Positions 45,161 to 54,257 of a stretch of DNA of 64,000 bases are shown in pieces (positions within the stretch are counted from its first letter, which is position 1; the number at the start of each line of letters is the position of its first letter). Location: NCBI RefSeq assembly GCF_036010485.1, contig NZ_CP108568.1, forward strand, positions 682,001 to 746,000, given 5' to 3'. The notes under the pieces are model-generated. The model did not search any database. It was given only the letters and a program-made list of their open reading frames with translations, and was not told the origin of the DNA. The position numbers and the translations under genes were made by a program. This DNA comes from Streptomyces sp. NBC_01198 (GTDB lineage: Bacteria; Actinomycetota; Actinomycetes; Streptomycetales; Streptomycetaceae).

Positions 45161-46438
45161 ATGACGCTCAGTCGCAGACAACTGCTCGGCACCGGGGGCA
45201 GCCTGGCCCTCACCGGCGCGCTGGCCGCCGCGTGCGGGTCGAACAACGGGCGGGACGACGACGGGGGCGGCAAGGACGGCGGGGCGGGCAGGGTCACCCT
45301 CCAGCAGTGGTACCACCAGTACGGCGAGGCCGGCACCGAGCAGGCGGTGCGCCGCTACGCCGCCGCCTACAGCGCGGCGGACGTCAAGGTGCAGTGGCGG
45401 CCCGGCGACTACGACCAGCAGACCGCCGCCGCGCTGCTGACCTCCTCGGGGCCCGACGTCTTCGAGGGCAGCCCGACGCTGGACCAGATCCAGGGCGGCC
45501 AGGTCGTCGACGTCACCGACCTGCTGTCCGCCGTGCAGGACGACTTCAACCCGGCCGTGCTGCAGCCGAAGACCTACGACGGGAAGATCTGGGGCATACC
45601 CCAGGTCATCGACATGCAGCTGCTCTACTACCGCAAGAGCCTGCTCAGCGCCGCGAACATCCAGCCGCCGACGACGCTGGACGAACTGATCGACGCGGCC
45701 GCGGCGTTGACCACCAAGAAGGTCAAGGGGTTGTTCCTGGGCAACGACGGCGGGGCGGGCGTCCTCGGCGGAACGCCGTTGTACGCCGCCGGGTTGAGCC
45801 TGGTCACCGAGAAGGGCCAGGTCGGCTTCGACGATCCGGCCGCCGCCCGTACGCTCGGCAAGTTCCACCAGCTCTACGCCGACAAGTCGCTGCTGCTCGG
45901 CGCGCCCACCGACTGGTCCGACCCGTCGGCGTTCGTCCAGGGGCTCACCGCGCTCCAGTGGTCCGGGCTGTGGGCGCTGCCGGCGGTAAAGAAGGCGCTG
46001 GGCGACGACTTCGGGGTGCTGCCCTTCCCCGCGGACGGGCCGGCGGGCAAGCCCACCGTCCCGGTCGGCGCCTACGGCGCGGCCGTCAACTCCCGCAGCA
46101 AGCACCAGGCCGAGGCCAAGGCGTACATCAAGTGGCTGTGGGTCGACAAGACCGACTACCAGGAGGACTTCGCGCTCTCCTACGGCTTCCACATCCCGGC
46201 TCGCATATCCCTGGCGAAGAAGGCGGCCAAGCTGCGCGAGGGCGCGGCGGCCGACGCCGTCTCCTTCGCCACCGACCACGGCTACGCCCAGCCGCTGCTG
46301 TGGACACCGGCCAGCCAGACCGCGTATCAGGACGCGCTCAGCCGCATCATCAAGGACGGCGCGAACCCCGACACGGAGCTCAAAGCGGTGGTCCGCAAGA
46401 CCGGTGCCGAGCTGCAGCGGGTACAGAAGGCCTCGTGA
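45161..46438 (+). CDS. Sugar ABC transporter substrate-binding lipoprotein
   Basis: 425 residues. Tat-type lipoprotein signal (SRRQLLGTGG, lipobox AAAC). The extracellular solute-binding family 1 pattern is clear: LQQWYHQYGEAGTEQAVRRY, SSGPDVFEGSPTLDQIQGG, the GKIWGIPQVIDMQLLYYRK hinge region and PVGAYGAAVNSRSKHQAEA. Binds an oligosaccharide or related solute outside the membrane. ATG 45161 is preceded by GGGGGAGA. Stop and permease start overlap by 4 bp (GTGA). Confidence 0.93.
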   Translation: MTLSRRQLLGTGGSLALTGALAAACGSNNGRDDDGGGKDGGAGRVTLQQWYHQYGEAGTEQAVRRYAAAYSAADVKVQWRPGDYDQQTAAALLTSSGPDVFEGSPTLDQIQGGQVVDVTDLLSAVQDDFNPAVLQPKTYDGKIWGIPQVIDMQLLYYRKSLLSAANIQPPTTLDELIDAAAALTTKKVKGLFLGNDGGAGVLGGTPLYAAGLSLVTEKGQVGFDDPAAARTLGKFHQLYADKSLLLGAPTDWSDPSAFVQGLTALQWSGLWALPAVKKALGDDFGVLPFPADGPAGKPTVPVGAYGAAVNSRSKHQAEAKAYIKWLWVDKTDYQEDFALSYGFHIPARISLAKKAAKLREGAAADAVSFATDHGYAQPLLWTPASQTAYQDALSRIIKDGANPDTELKAVVRKTGAELQRVQKAS

Positions 46439-47328
46439 GACACCGCACGCTGTGGTTCTGGGTCTTCGTCGGCCCCTTCGCCGCCGGGCTCGCCATGTTC
46501 ACCTACGTACCGCTGCTGTGGAGCGTGTACCTGAGCTTCTTCGACGCGCACAACACGGTGTCCCCGCACCACTTCGTGGGCCTGGACAACTACGCGTCGA
46601 TGCTCGGGGACCGGGCGTTCACCGACAGCCTGGAGACCTTCGGGGTCTTCGCGCTGTTCATCGTGCCCGCCACGTTCGCGCTCTCGCTGGGCCTGGCGCT
46701 GATGGTCAACCGGCTGCGGTACGCCCAGGCGTTCTTCCGCTCGGTGTTCTTCCTGCCGGCCGCCTGCTCCTACGTGGTGGCCGCGCTGATCTGGAAGCTG
46801 TCGATCTTCAACGGGGTGCGCTTCGGCCTGGCGAACACCGTGCTCGGCTGGTTCGGCGCGGACCAGACGGCATGGCTGTCCACCACCCACCCGCCGTGGT
46901 ATTGGCTGGTGATCGTGACCGTACGGCTGTGGCTGCAGGCCGGCTTCTACATGATCCTCTTCCTGGCCGGGCTGCAGCGCATCCCGCCGCAGCTGTACGA
47001 GGCCGCGGCGGTGGACGGCGCGCGGCCCGGCTGGCAGGTCTTCCGCCACATCACCTTCCCGCAACTGCGGGCCACCTCGGTGGCGGTGGCGCTGCTGCTG
47101 GTCATCAACGCCTTCCAGGCCTTCGACGAGTTCTACAACCTGCTCAGCGACTCGCGCGGCTACCCGCCCTACGCGCGGCCGCCGTTGGTCTACCTGTACA
47201 ACACCGCGCTGGGGCGCGGGCAGAACCTGGGCGAGGGCAGCGCCGGGGCCGTCCTCCTCGCGCTGATCATCGCGGTGGTCACGGTCGGGCAGGCGCGGTG
47301 GTTCGGGCTGGCTCGGAGGGAGGACTGA
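46435..47328 (+). CDS. Sugar ABC transporter permease 1 (MalF-like)
   Basis: 297 residues, six membrane helices. The EAA loop (YEAAAVDGARPGWQVFRHIT) contacts the ATPase. GTG start within the binding-protein stop. One base separates its stop from the next permease start. The operon has no ATPase; streptomycete importers of this class are normally energised by the shared MsiK ATPase. Confidence 0.93.
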   Translation: MRHRTLWFWVFVGPFAAGLAMFTYVPLLWSVYLSFFDAHNTVSPHHFVGLDNYASMLGDRAFTDSLETFGVFALFIVPATFALSLGLALMVNRLRYAQAFFRSVFFLPAACSYVVAALIWKLSIFNGVRFGLANTVLGWFGADQTAWLSTTHPPWYWLVIVTVRLWLQAGFYMILFLAGLQRIPPQLYEAAAVDGARPGWQVFRHITFPQLRATSVAVALLLVINAFQAFDEFYNLLSDSRGYPPYARPPLVYLYNTALGRGQNLGEGSAGAVLLALIIAVVTVGQARWFGLARRED

Positions 47329-47329
47329 C

Positions 47330-48166
47330 ATGGACAAGGCCCTGCTGGCGTTCGGGCGCGCGGTGCGTCTGGTGCTGCTCGTCGTGCTCGCCCTGCTGTT
47401 CCTGATCCCCTTCTACCTGCTGGTGCGCAACGGCCTGTCCACCGAGGCGGACATCACCTCGCCGGACTGGACCTTCTTCCCGTCCCACCTCCAGTGGTCC
47501 AACGTCACCGAGCTGTTCGACGACCCGGCGGTACCGATGGCCCGCTCGCTGCTCAACTCGGCGATGATCGCGGTGGCCACGACGGTCGGCACGGTGGTGC
47601 TGGCCTCGCTGGCCGGCTACGGGCTGGCCCGCATCCCGTACCGCTGGTCCGACCAGGTCTTCTACGCGATCCTCGGCACGCTGATGGTGCCCGCGGCGGT
47701 CACCTTCGTGCCGAGCTTCGTGCTGGTCTCCTCGCTCGGCTGGATCTCCACCCTGCGGGGGCTGATCATCCCGACCATCTTCTCGGCCTTCGCGTGCTTC
47801 ATCTTCCGGCAGTATTTCCTGGGCTTCCCGGCCGAGTTGGAGGACGCGGCGAAGGTCGACGGGCTGGGCTACTGGCGCACGTACTGGCGGATCGTGGTGC
47901 CCAACTCGCGCCCGGTCTTCGCCGCGGTCTCCGTGATCGTCTTCATCGGCGCCTGGAACGCCTTCCTGTGGCCGCTGGTCATCGGGCAGGACCAGTCCGC
48001 CTGGACGGTCCAGGTCGCGCTGTCCACCTTCACCACCGCCCAAGTGGTCAACATCCACGAGCTGTTCGTGGCGGCGGCCGTGTCGATGCTGCCGCTGCTG
48101 CTGGTCTTCCTGCTGCTCCAGCGGCACATCGTGGCGGGCATCGAACGTTCCGGAATCGAGGACTGA
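47330..48166 (+). CDS. Sugar ABC transporter permease 2 (MalG-like)
   Basis: 278 residues, six membrane helices; EAA loop LEDAAKVDGLGYWRTYWRIV; typical C-terminal FVAAAVSMLPLLLVFLLLQR followed by HIVAGI. Second half of the heterodimeric channel. It ends the operon and converges on the gamma-glutamyltransferase gene. Confidence 0.93.
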   Translation: MDKALLAFGRAVRLVLLVVLALLFLIPFYLLVRNGLSTEADITSPDWTFFPSHLQWSNVTELFDDPAVPMARSLLNSAMIAVATTVGTVVLASLAGYGLARIPYRWSDQVFYAILGTLMVPAAVTFVPSFVLVSSLGWISTLRGLIIPTIFSAFACFIFRQYFLGFPAELEDAAKVDGLGYWRTYWRIVVPNSRPVFAAVSVIVFIGAWNAFLWPLVIGQDQSAWTVQVALSTFTTAQVVNIHELFVAAAVSMLPLLLVFLLLQRHIVAGIERSGIED

Positions 48167-48188
48167 CCCGGCCGCCGGCCACCGCGGC

Positions 48189-50039
48189 CTACCGCGCGGG
48201 TACCACCACCATCGCCGAGCCGCCGCCGCGGCGCACCGGCTCCGCCGCGGCCAACCAGCGGCCGTCGCCGAGGCGTTGGACACCGGTGGCCGCACCGATC
48301 TCCGGGTTCTGGACGAAGTGGTGGCCGATGCCCTCCAGGTCGGTCCGCAGCGGGCTGTCCCACAGGGCGGGTTCGAGCTCGGTGCTCGCCGCGTTGCGCT
48401 GGCTGGCGCGGGGCGCGGCGATCGCGTCGAGCAGCGACAGGCCCCGGTCGACGTGTTCGGTGAGGACCTGGAGCACGGTGGTGATGATGGTCGCGCCGCC
48501 GGGCGAGCCGATCGCGAAGTCGAGGCGGCCGTCCTTCAGCACGATGGTCGGCGAGATCGACGAGCGCGGCCGCTTGCCGGGCCCCGGCAGGTTCGGGTCG
48601 GGCGCGGCCGGGTTGGCGGGGACGAAGGAGAAGTCGGTCAGCTCGTTGTTCAGCAGGAAGCCGCGGCCCGGCACGGTGATGGCGCTGCCGCCGGTCTGCT
48701 CGATGGTCAGGGTGTAGGCGACGACGTTGCCCCACTTGTCGGCCACCGTCAGGTGCGTGGTGTTCTCACCTTCGTACGTGGTCGGCGCGGCCGTCCCCGT
48801 GTCGCCGCAGGCGGCGGGGTGCGCGGGGTCGCCCGGGGCGAGCGGGCTGGTCAGCACCGCGTCGTCCTTGATCAGGCAGGCCCGGGAGGCGGCGAACCGC
48901 TGCGAGGTCAGCCCGGCGGTCGGCACCTGCTCGAAGGCGGGGTCGCCGACCCAGCGGCCCCGGTCGGCGAAGGCGATCCGGCTCGCCTCGATGTAGTGGT
49001 GCAGATACTGCACCTGCGAGGCGTTCCTGAGATCGGTGTGCTGCAGGATGTTCAGCGCCTCGGCCACCGTGGTCCCGCCGGACGAGGACGGCGCGGGCCC
49101 GTACACGTCAAGGCCGCGGTAGGCGGTGTGGGTGGGTGCCTGCTTCTTCGCGGTGTACGCCGCCAGGTCCGCGGTGGTCAGGTCGCCGGTGCGCACCACG
49201 CGGGTGGCTGCGGGGTCCACCGGGGGCCTGCGCACGGTCCGGACGATGTCCGCGCCGATGTCACCGTGGTAGATCGCGCCGATCCCCTTGGCGCCCAGCT
49301 CCTGGTAGGTGCGGGCGAGCTGCGGGTTGCGCAGGGTGGAGCCGACCGCGGGCGGCTGCCCGCCGGGCAGGAAGAGCGCGGCGGTCGCCGGGAAGTCCTT
49401 GAAGCGGTCCTGGTTGGCCGCGGTCTGGGAGTTGAAGGTCGCGTCCACCGTGAAGCCGTCGCGGGCGATCTCCTCGGCGGGCCGCAGGACCTCGCCCAGC
49501 GACCGTGAGCCCCAGGAGTCCAGCGCCGTCTGCCATGTCGCGGCGGTGCCGGGCACGCCGACGCTGCGGCCGCTGGTGACGGCGTCGGCGAAGGCCAACG
49601 GCTGGCCGTTCTCGACGAAGAGCTGGTCGGTGGCGCTGTGCGGCGCGGTCTCCCGGCCGTCGATGGTGAAGACCTTGTGCTGGCGGGCGTTGTAGTACAC
49701 GAAGTAGCCGCCACCGCCGATGCCCGAGGAGTACGGCTCGGTGACGCCGAGCGCGGCGGCGGTGGCCACCGCGGCGTCCACCGCGTTCCCGCCGTGCCGC
49801 AGCACCTCGACACCGGCCGCCGAGGCGTCGGCGTCCACGCTGGAGACGGCTCCGCCGTAGCCGACGGCCACCGGCGCCTTGGCCGGCGGCGACCCCGGAT
49901 CGTGGTGCGCGGGCGCGGCCGCGGTGAGGGCGCCGACCACCGCGGTGACGGCGAGCACCGACACCGCCCCCACGGCCCTGCGGTGCGGCTGACGCCTGGT
50001 CGATTGTGCGTCCGGGTCCCTGCGACGGTTGCGTCCCAT
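48189..50039 (-). CDS. ggt: Gamma-glutamyltransferase
   Basis: 616 residues from ATG 50039, which follows GGAGG by 8 bases. Signal or membrane anchor at about 24-45. Self-processing Ntn hydrolase: the Thr nucleophile is in GENTTHLTVAD (about residue 427), with the large subunit before it and the small subunit after. Supporting motifs are EVLRHGGNAVDAAVA, GIGGGGYFVYY, RGFLLNNELTDFSF, KRPRSSISPTIVLK and SPGGATIITTVLQVL. It hydrolyses or transfers gamma-glutamyl groups from glutathione-like compounds outside the cytoplasm. Intact and full length. Confidence 0.93.
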   Translation of the reverse strand: MGRNRRRDPDAQSTRRQPHRRAVGAVSVLAVTAVVGALTAAAPAHHDPGSPPAKAPVAVGYGGAVSSVDADASAAGVEVLRHGGNAVDAAVATAAALGVTEPYSSGIGGGGYFVYYNARQHKVFTIDGRETAPHSATDQLFVENGQPLAFADAVTSGRSVGVPGTAATWQTALDSWGSRSLGEVLRPAEEIARDGFTVDATFNSQTAANQDRFKDFPATAALFLPGGQPPAVGSTLRNPQLARTYQELGAKGIGAIYHGDIGADIVRTVRRPPVDPAATRVVRTGDLTTADLAAYTAKKQAPTHTAYRGLDVYGPAPSSSGGTTVAEALNILQHTDLRNASQVQYLHHYIEASRIAFADRGRWVGDPAFEQVPTAGLTSQRFAASRACLIKDDAVLTSPLAPGDPAHPAACGDTGTAAPTTYEGENTTHLTVADKWGNVVAYTLTIEQTGGSAITVPGRGFLLNNELTDFSFVPANPAAPDPNLPGPGKRPRSSISPTIVLKDGRLDFAIGSPGGATIITTVLQVLTEHVDRGLSLLDAIAAPRASQRNAASTELEPALWDSPLRTDLEGIGHHFVQNPEIGAATGVQRLGDGRWLAAAEPVRRGGGSAMVVVPAR

Positions 50040-50097
50040 TGACGGAGCCTCCACTCAACGACGGTCCCGGCAGCGTAACTTCACCCCAGCCGTCACG

Positions 50098-50342
50098 TCA
50101 GGAGCACGCGGAAGTGTCCGCGCGGGGCGTGCGGAGGAGGACCGCGGCGATGGCGACGCCGAGCAGGACGAGCGCGGCTTGACGGCGCCGGCGCCGAGCA
50201 GGACCAGCGCGGCTTGACGGCGCCGGCCGCCCGGTCCATTGGCCCGCTTGGCTGATCCTGCCTGGTCACAGCGGCTCAGGTGTGTGGCGTACCAGGGCGT
50301 GGCGGCAGCGCGGAGGGACGCTTGGACCCCTGCTGCGTCCAT
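50098..50342 (-). pseudogene. Possible small membrane-protein ORF disrupted by a 35-bp duplication
   Basis: If one repeat copy is removed, the minus strand reads RRRQAALVLLGVAIAAVLLR and ends at TGA (50098-50100): a basic flank, one membrane helix and a polar tail. The 35-bp duplication breaks this frame. The 5' end is uncertain, and the ORF may never have been a gene. Confidence 0.3.
50158..50227. repeat. 35-bp tandem duplication
   Basis: Two adjacent 35-bp copies (50158-50192 and 50193-50227) differ by one base (G/C at position 13). The length is not a multiple of three. Confidence 0.9.
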
Positions 50343-50356
50343 TCCTCGGAGATGTG

Positions 50357-50884
50357 ATGAAACGTATCCTTGCCGCGACCACGTGCGTCGCCGCCACCCT
50401 GCTCGCCTCGCTGCTGACCGGCTGTTCGAGCAACAGCCCCTCCGCGAGCAGCCCGGCCGCCGGCTCCTCCGGCGGCGGCGACGCCGCCACCGCTGCGGCC
50501 GTCGCCAACTCCACGCCCGCCCAGGCCACCGTGGCCACGAAGTCCTCCGGCAAGCTCGGCACCATCCTGGTCGACGCCAAGGGACGCACGCTCTACCTCT
50601 TCCTGGCCGACAAGAAGAACAAGTCGACCTGCACCGGCAGCTGCGCGGCGGCCTGGCCGCCGCTGCTGACCGCCGGCAGCGCCAAGCCCGGCCAGGGCGC
50701 CGACAAGACCCTGCTGGGCACCGCGCAGCGCTCCGGCGGCGCCAAGCAGGTCAGCTACAACGGCCACCCGCTGTACTACTACATCGGCGACACCAAGCCC
50801 GGCCAGACCAACGGCCAGGGCCTCAACCAGTTCGGCGCCCTGTGGTACGTGCTGAACGCCAAGGGCAAGCAGGTCACGAGCTGA
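50357..50884 (+). CDS. Lipoprotein with secreted-repeat (Lipoprotein_15 type) domain
   Basis: 175 residues. Lipobox LLTGC after a short hydrophobic signal, then a Ser/Ala/Gly linker. The two repeats of the domain are visible: LGTILVDAKGRTLYLFLAD with CTGSCAAAWPPL, and KQVSYNGHPLYYYIGDTKPG. Members are predicted to be surface-exposed and are often encoded next to membrane redox proteins. ATG 50357 follows CGGAGATG. The next gene overlaps or abuts the stop. Confidence 0.88.
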   Translation: MKRILAATTCVAATLLASLLTGCSSNSPSASSPAAGSSGGGDAATAAAVANSTPAQATVATKSSGKLGTILVDAKGRTLYLFLADKKNKSTCTGSCAAAWPPLLTAGSAKPGQGADKTLLGTAQRSGGAKQVSYNGHPLYYYIGDTKPGQTNGQGLNQFGALWYVLNAKGKQVTS

Positions 50885-50934
50885 CCAGAGCCCGTACCGC
50901 CGCGCGACCGCCCCGCCGCCCCGCTGTACGTGCG

Positions 50935-51474
50935 GTGGCGGTCGCGCTCGGCATCCTGGTACCGATCGCCGTCGGTGTCGGCATCTACGTCATCGGCGAC
51001 CACCACAGCCCCGAGCCCGACCACGGCCTGTTCGGCGACCACGGCGTCGCCGCGATGGACCTCAAGGCACGCCTCGGCACCGTCCTGCTGTCGCTGGCCC
51101 TGGTCCAGCTCGGCCTCGCCCTGTGGATGTACGGCCGGCTGCCCCGGCTGCGCGCGGCCCCGCGCCCGGTAAGGCTCGGGCACCGCGCCCTGGGATACGT
51201 CGCCTTCCTGCTCTCGGTGCCGATCGCCTCCCACTGCCTGGTCACCTACGGCATCGAGACCACCAGCCCGCGGGTGGCGATCCACTCGGTGACCGGCTGC
51301 GCGTTCTACGGCGCCTTCGCGGCCAAGGTGCTGGTGGTGCACTCGCGCCGGCTGCCCGGCTGGCTGCTGCCGATCGTGGGGGCACTGCTGGTCGTCGGCA
51401 TCGCGCTGCTCTGGTACACCGCCGCGCTGTGGCAGCTCAACGGCGAGTCCGTGCCGGGCCTTTCCTCCTACTGA
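50935..51474 (+). CDS. Multi-pass membrane protein (DUF6529-like)
   Basis: 179 residues from GTG 50935, or 197 if translation begins at CTG 50881, which overlaps the lipoprotein stop as CTGA. The longer form has a positively charged N-terminus (RTAARPPRRPAVR) that suits the first helix. Five helices follow. His residues in DHHSPEPDHGLFGDHG, LGHRALGYVAF and VVHSRRLPGW resemble cytochrome b561-like haem ligand spacing, so a redox link to the lipoprotein is possible but unproven. It converges on an MFS gene. Confidence 0.75.
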   Translation: MAVALGILVPIAVGVGIYVIGDHHSPEPDHGLFGDHGVAAMDLKARLGTVLLSLALVQLGLALWMYGRLPRLRAAPRPVRLGHRALGYVAFLLSVPIASHCLVTYGIETTSPRVAIHSVTGCAFYGAFAAKVLVVHSRRLPGWLLPIVGALLVVGIALLWYTAALWQLNGESVPGLSSY

Positions 51475-51475
51475 C

Positions 51476-51499
51476 GGCCCCGGCCGGACGGCCGGGGCC
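51476..51499. terminator. 10-bp stem, 4-nt loop between convergent genes
   Basis: GGCCCCGGCC-GGAC-GGCCGGGGCC, three bases after the membrane-protein stop and 12 before the MFS stop. Confidence 0.7.
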
Positions 51500-51510
51500 C
51501 GGCAGCCGGC

Positions 51511-52992
51511 TCACGCCTTCCCGCCGTCGGCGGCCCGCGGCGCGTTGCGCGGGCCGGTGGTGACGTCGACCAGCGCGACCACCAGGGCGAGCGCGGCAAG
51601 GCCCGCCGAGGTGATCAGTCCCGCCTGCAGCCCGGCCGACCAGTCGGGGCGGGATCCGCCGGCCTTGGAGAAGAAGACCGACCCGACGGCCGCGATACCC
51701 GCGGCCGAACCGATCCGCTGGGCGGTCTGGAGGACGCCGCCGGCGCTGCCGGCCCGCTCCACCGGCACCTCGCTGAGGGTCAGCGTCTGGTTCGGCGAGA
51801 TCACCAGGCCGCTGCCGACACCGGCGAAGAGCAGCGGCAGCGCGGTGACCAGGCCCACCGAGCGCCCGCTGTCCAAATGGACGGCCAGCACGGTGCCGAG
51901 CAGGCCGACGACCACCATGACCAGCCCCACCGCGACCAGCGGGCGCCCGATCCGGGTCACGACGCGCCCGCCGATCGCGGCGGCGACGCCCGAGCCCAGG
52001 GCGAACGGCGTGATGGACGCGCCCGCCTCCAGCGCGGAGTAGTGCATCCCGTTCTGCAGGAACAGCGTCATGACGAAGAAGATGGAGGTGAATCCGGCGA
52101 AATACAGCAGGGACAGCAGGGTGCCGAGCCCGTAGGAGCGCCGGCGGAACAGCGCCAGGTCCACCAGCGGATCGTGCCGGCGCCCGTAGCCCCGTTCCCA
52201 GGCCACGAAACCGCCCAGGAGCAGCAGGGCCAGCGGCAGCAGCAGCCACTTCTGCAGGCCGGGCCACTCCCTTTCCTGGACGAACGGCAGCAGCAGCACC
52301 ACGGTCGCGACGCCCAGCAGCAGCACGCCGACCGGATCGAGGTGGGTGCGGGCGCCCTGGGTGCGGTCCTTCGGCTCCGGGGCGGGGAGCACCCGGTGCG
52401 CCAGCGGGAGCAGCACCAGGCCGATCGGCAGATTGACGTAGAAGACCCAGCGCCAGCCCTCGTGCGAGCCGAACAGCTGGATCAGCAGGCCGCCGAGCAG
52501 CGGCCCCACCGCGGTGGACACCCCGATGGTGGCGCCGAGCAGGCCGAACGCCCGCCCGCGCTCGGCCCCGCGGAACATCTGCTGGATGAAGCCGGACACC
52601 TGCGGCACGAGGATGCCGCCCGCCACGCCCTGGACCAGCCGGGCGGCCACCAGCCACCCCTCGTTCTGGGCCGCGCCGGCCAGCGCGCTGGCGACGGTGA
52701 ACACCACCAGCCCCACCATGAAGACGCTGCGGCGGCCGCGCAGGTCCCCGAGCCGCCCGGCCGGCACCAGCACCAGGCCGAAGGCCAGGGCGTATCCGGA
52801 GAGTACCCACTGCAGGCCGCTCTGCGAGGCACCGATCCCGGTCCGGATCGACGGCAGCGCCACGTTCACGATGCTGACGTCCAGCAGCGTCATGAAGCTC
52901 GCGGTCAGGCAGACCGCCAGCGCGCGCCACCGGGAGGACGGGTCCTGCCGCCCCGCAGGGGCATGCTGCCGTGTCCGGTGAATCAGATCCAC
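51511..52992 (-). CDS. MFS drug exporter, DHA2 (14-helix, EmrB/QacA) family
   Basis: 493 residues. Motif D1 LLDVSIVNVALPSI in helix 1, motif A GRLGDLRGRRSVFM, and motif C GATIGVSTAVGPLLGG in helix 5, the mark of proton-coupled exporters. Late motif LVISPNQTLTLSEVP. GTG 52992 follows GGAAGG. No regulator is adjacent. Confidence 0.92.
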   Translation of the reverse strand: MDLIHRTRQHAPAGRQDPSSRWRALAVCLTASFMTLLDVSIVNVALPSIRTGIGASQSGLQWVLSGYALAFGLVLVPAGRLGDLRGRRSVFMVGLVVFTVASALAGAAQNEGWLVAARLVQGVAGGILVPQVSGFIQQMFRGAERGRAFGLLGATIGVSTAVGPLLGGLLIQLFGSHEGWRWVFYVNLPIGLVLLPLAHRVLPAPEPKDRTQGARTHLDPVGVLLLGVATVVLLLPFVQEREWPGLQKWLLLPLALLLLGGFVAWERGYGRRHDPLVDLALFRRRSYGLGTLLSLLYFAGFTSIFFVMTLFLQNGMHYSALEAGASITPFALGSGVAAAIGGRVVTRIGRPLVAVGLVMVVVGLLGTVLAVHLDSGRSVGLVTALPLLFAGVGSGLVISPNQTLTLSEVPVERAGSAGGVLQTAQRIGSAAGIAAVGSVFFSKAGGSRPDWSAGLQAGLITSAGLAALALVVALVDVTTGPRNAPRAADGGKA

Positions 52993-53159
52993 GAGGGGGC
53001 GTCCTTCCGCGGGGGTGGGCTCCGGCGTGCGGATCGCTGCCACGCCGCCGCGCCCGTGGACAGCTGTCCGACCCGGGTTCGGGTGCCCGCCCCCACACCC
53101 GATCATGCATCCCACCTGCGCGCACCCCGATCTTGCGGCCGCCCGCGCCCGGCAGCGGT

Positions 53160-53198
53160 GTGCCCCGCCCCGGTGCGGTGGGCTCCGAGGCGGGGCAC
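53160..53198. repeat. Inverted repeat, 10-bp arms, 19-nt spacer
   Basis: GTGCCCCGCC (53160-53169) and its complement (53189-53198) lie upstream of the MFS gene and downstream of the gene at 53222. Could be part of a terminator. Confidence 0.45.
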
Positions 53199-53200
53199 GG

Positions 53201-53226
53201 GCTGACCCGCGGTGACGCGGGTCAGC
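53201..53226 (-). terminator. 11-bp stem, GTGA loop, overlapping a stop codon
   Basis: GCTGACCCGCG and its exact complement flank GTGA. The distal arm contains the stop codon of the minus-strand gene at 53222. Confidence 0.65.
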
Positions 53227-53923
53227 CGCTGTACGACCAGACGGTCACGCTCAGCACCACGTAGGCGGGATGCGCGGAGGTGATCTTGACGCCTGCCATC
53301 ATGCCGCTCTCGATGAGGCAGAAGGCGGTGCCGGGCTTGCTGTCGGCCTGGGTGGCGAAGACGGTGTCGGCGGCGCAGGAGTCGTAGTCCGGGGTCGCGC
53401 CGTCGTCGAGACTGAGCATCTTGTTGTTGTTGATCGGCACGAAGACCAGGTGGTCGGCCGGGTTGGCGGTGCCCAGGTCGCCGAGCCCGCTGGTGCTGAA
53501 GTCGGCCTGGCGCGGCTTGTGCGCGCCGAGCGGGATCGAGTGCCCGAAGCCGAGGTCGACGGTGTAGGAGCCGAGCTCGGTCCCGCCGGCCGCCGCGGGC
53601 GGTGTGGTGGTCGGCGGTTCGGACGGGCTCGGGTCGCCGGTGGTCAGTGTCGGGCTCGGGGTGGTGGACGGGGTCACCGTCACGGTCACGGTCCTGGCCG
53701 GCGCCGGATCCGAGGAGGCGGTGCTGTGCCCGACCGCGGCGCCGCCACCGAAAATGGCCAGCACCGAGACGATCACCGTCACAATGCCCACCACATTGTT
53801 CAGCAGATCTTTGATCGTTCCGAGCGTCGCGACAATATTGCCCCGTTTGGTATTCTCCGCAGCTTCCGGCCGCTGTCCCGGCGGATGGTCCGGCGGGTCC
53901 GGCTGCTGATTCTCATGCGTCAT
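53222..53923 (-). CDS. Membrane-anchored extracytoplasmic protein of unknown function
   Basis: 233 residues. A hydrophilic N-terminus, one membrane helix (VVGIVTVIVSVLAIFGGGAA at about 43-63), a Thr/Pro/Ser-rich spacer (about 75-110) and a globular domain with two cysteines (DSCAAD and AFCLIESG) able to form a disulfide. The architecture (short cytoplasmic part, helix, linker, sensor-like domain) resembles anti-sigma-like or sensor proteins, but no family was recognised. Codon use is slightly lower GC near its 5' end. Confidence 0.75.
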   Translation of the reverse strand: MTHENQQPDPPDHPPGQRPEAAENTKRGNIVATLGTIKDLLNNVVGIVTVIVSVLAIFGGGAAVGHSTASSDPAPARTVTVTVTPSTTPSPTLTTGDPSPSEPPTTTPPAAAGGTELGSYTVDLGFGHSIPLGAHKPRQADFSTSGLGDLGTANPADHLVFVPINNNKMLSLDDGATPDYDSCAADTVFATQADSKPGTAFCLIESGMMAGVKITSAHPAYVVLSVTVWSYSG

Positions 53924-54089
53924 GGCGATATTCCCCCCACCTTCGGAGAGGGTCCGCAGATGGCCGAAAAGTCAATCGGCCGCCGACGGCGTCCCCTCAC
54001 GAAATTGCTGCTCACCTGCATGAACGCCAGGTGCGAACGCCTGCGGAACTGCATCCCACCGCATCCCGATAGACCTCATGACACGGTCG

Positions 54090-54126
54090 CGCAAAACTTT
54101 GCGATACCTTTGCGGCGAGGCCGCAA
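54090..54126. repeat. Two adjacent perfect inverted repeats in a 334-bp non-coding stretch
   Basis: CGCAAA-AC-TTTGCG (54090-54103) and TTGCGGC-GAG-GCCGCAA (54110-54126) are only 6 bases apart and share the TTTGCG half-site. The region 53924-54257 has lower GC than its surroundings and no gene I can support; it separates a minus-strand gene upstream from the end of the next minus-strand operon. Confidence 0.6.
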
Positions 54127-54257
54127 CCCTTTCCCTCTCCCGGAATTCCCGCCCCACCAGCCCCGTTTTCCCCGCGATCCGCATAACTGCGGCAGCGGCG
54201 CTGCTGACACGTCTGGGATACGGAGGTCCGTACGAATTCCGCCGGGCCGGTCGGCCG

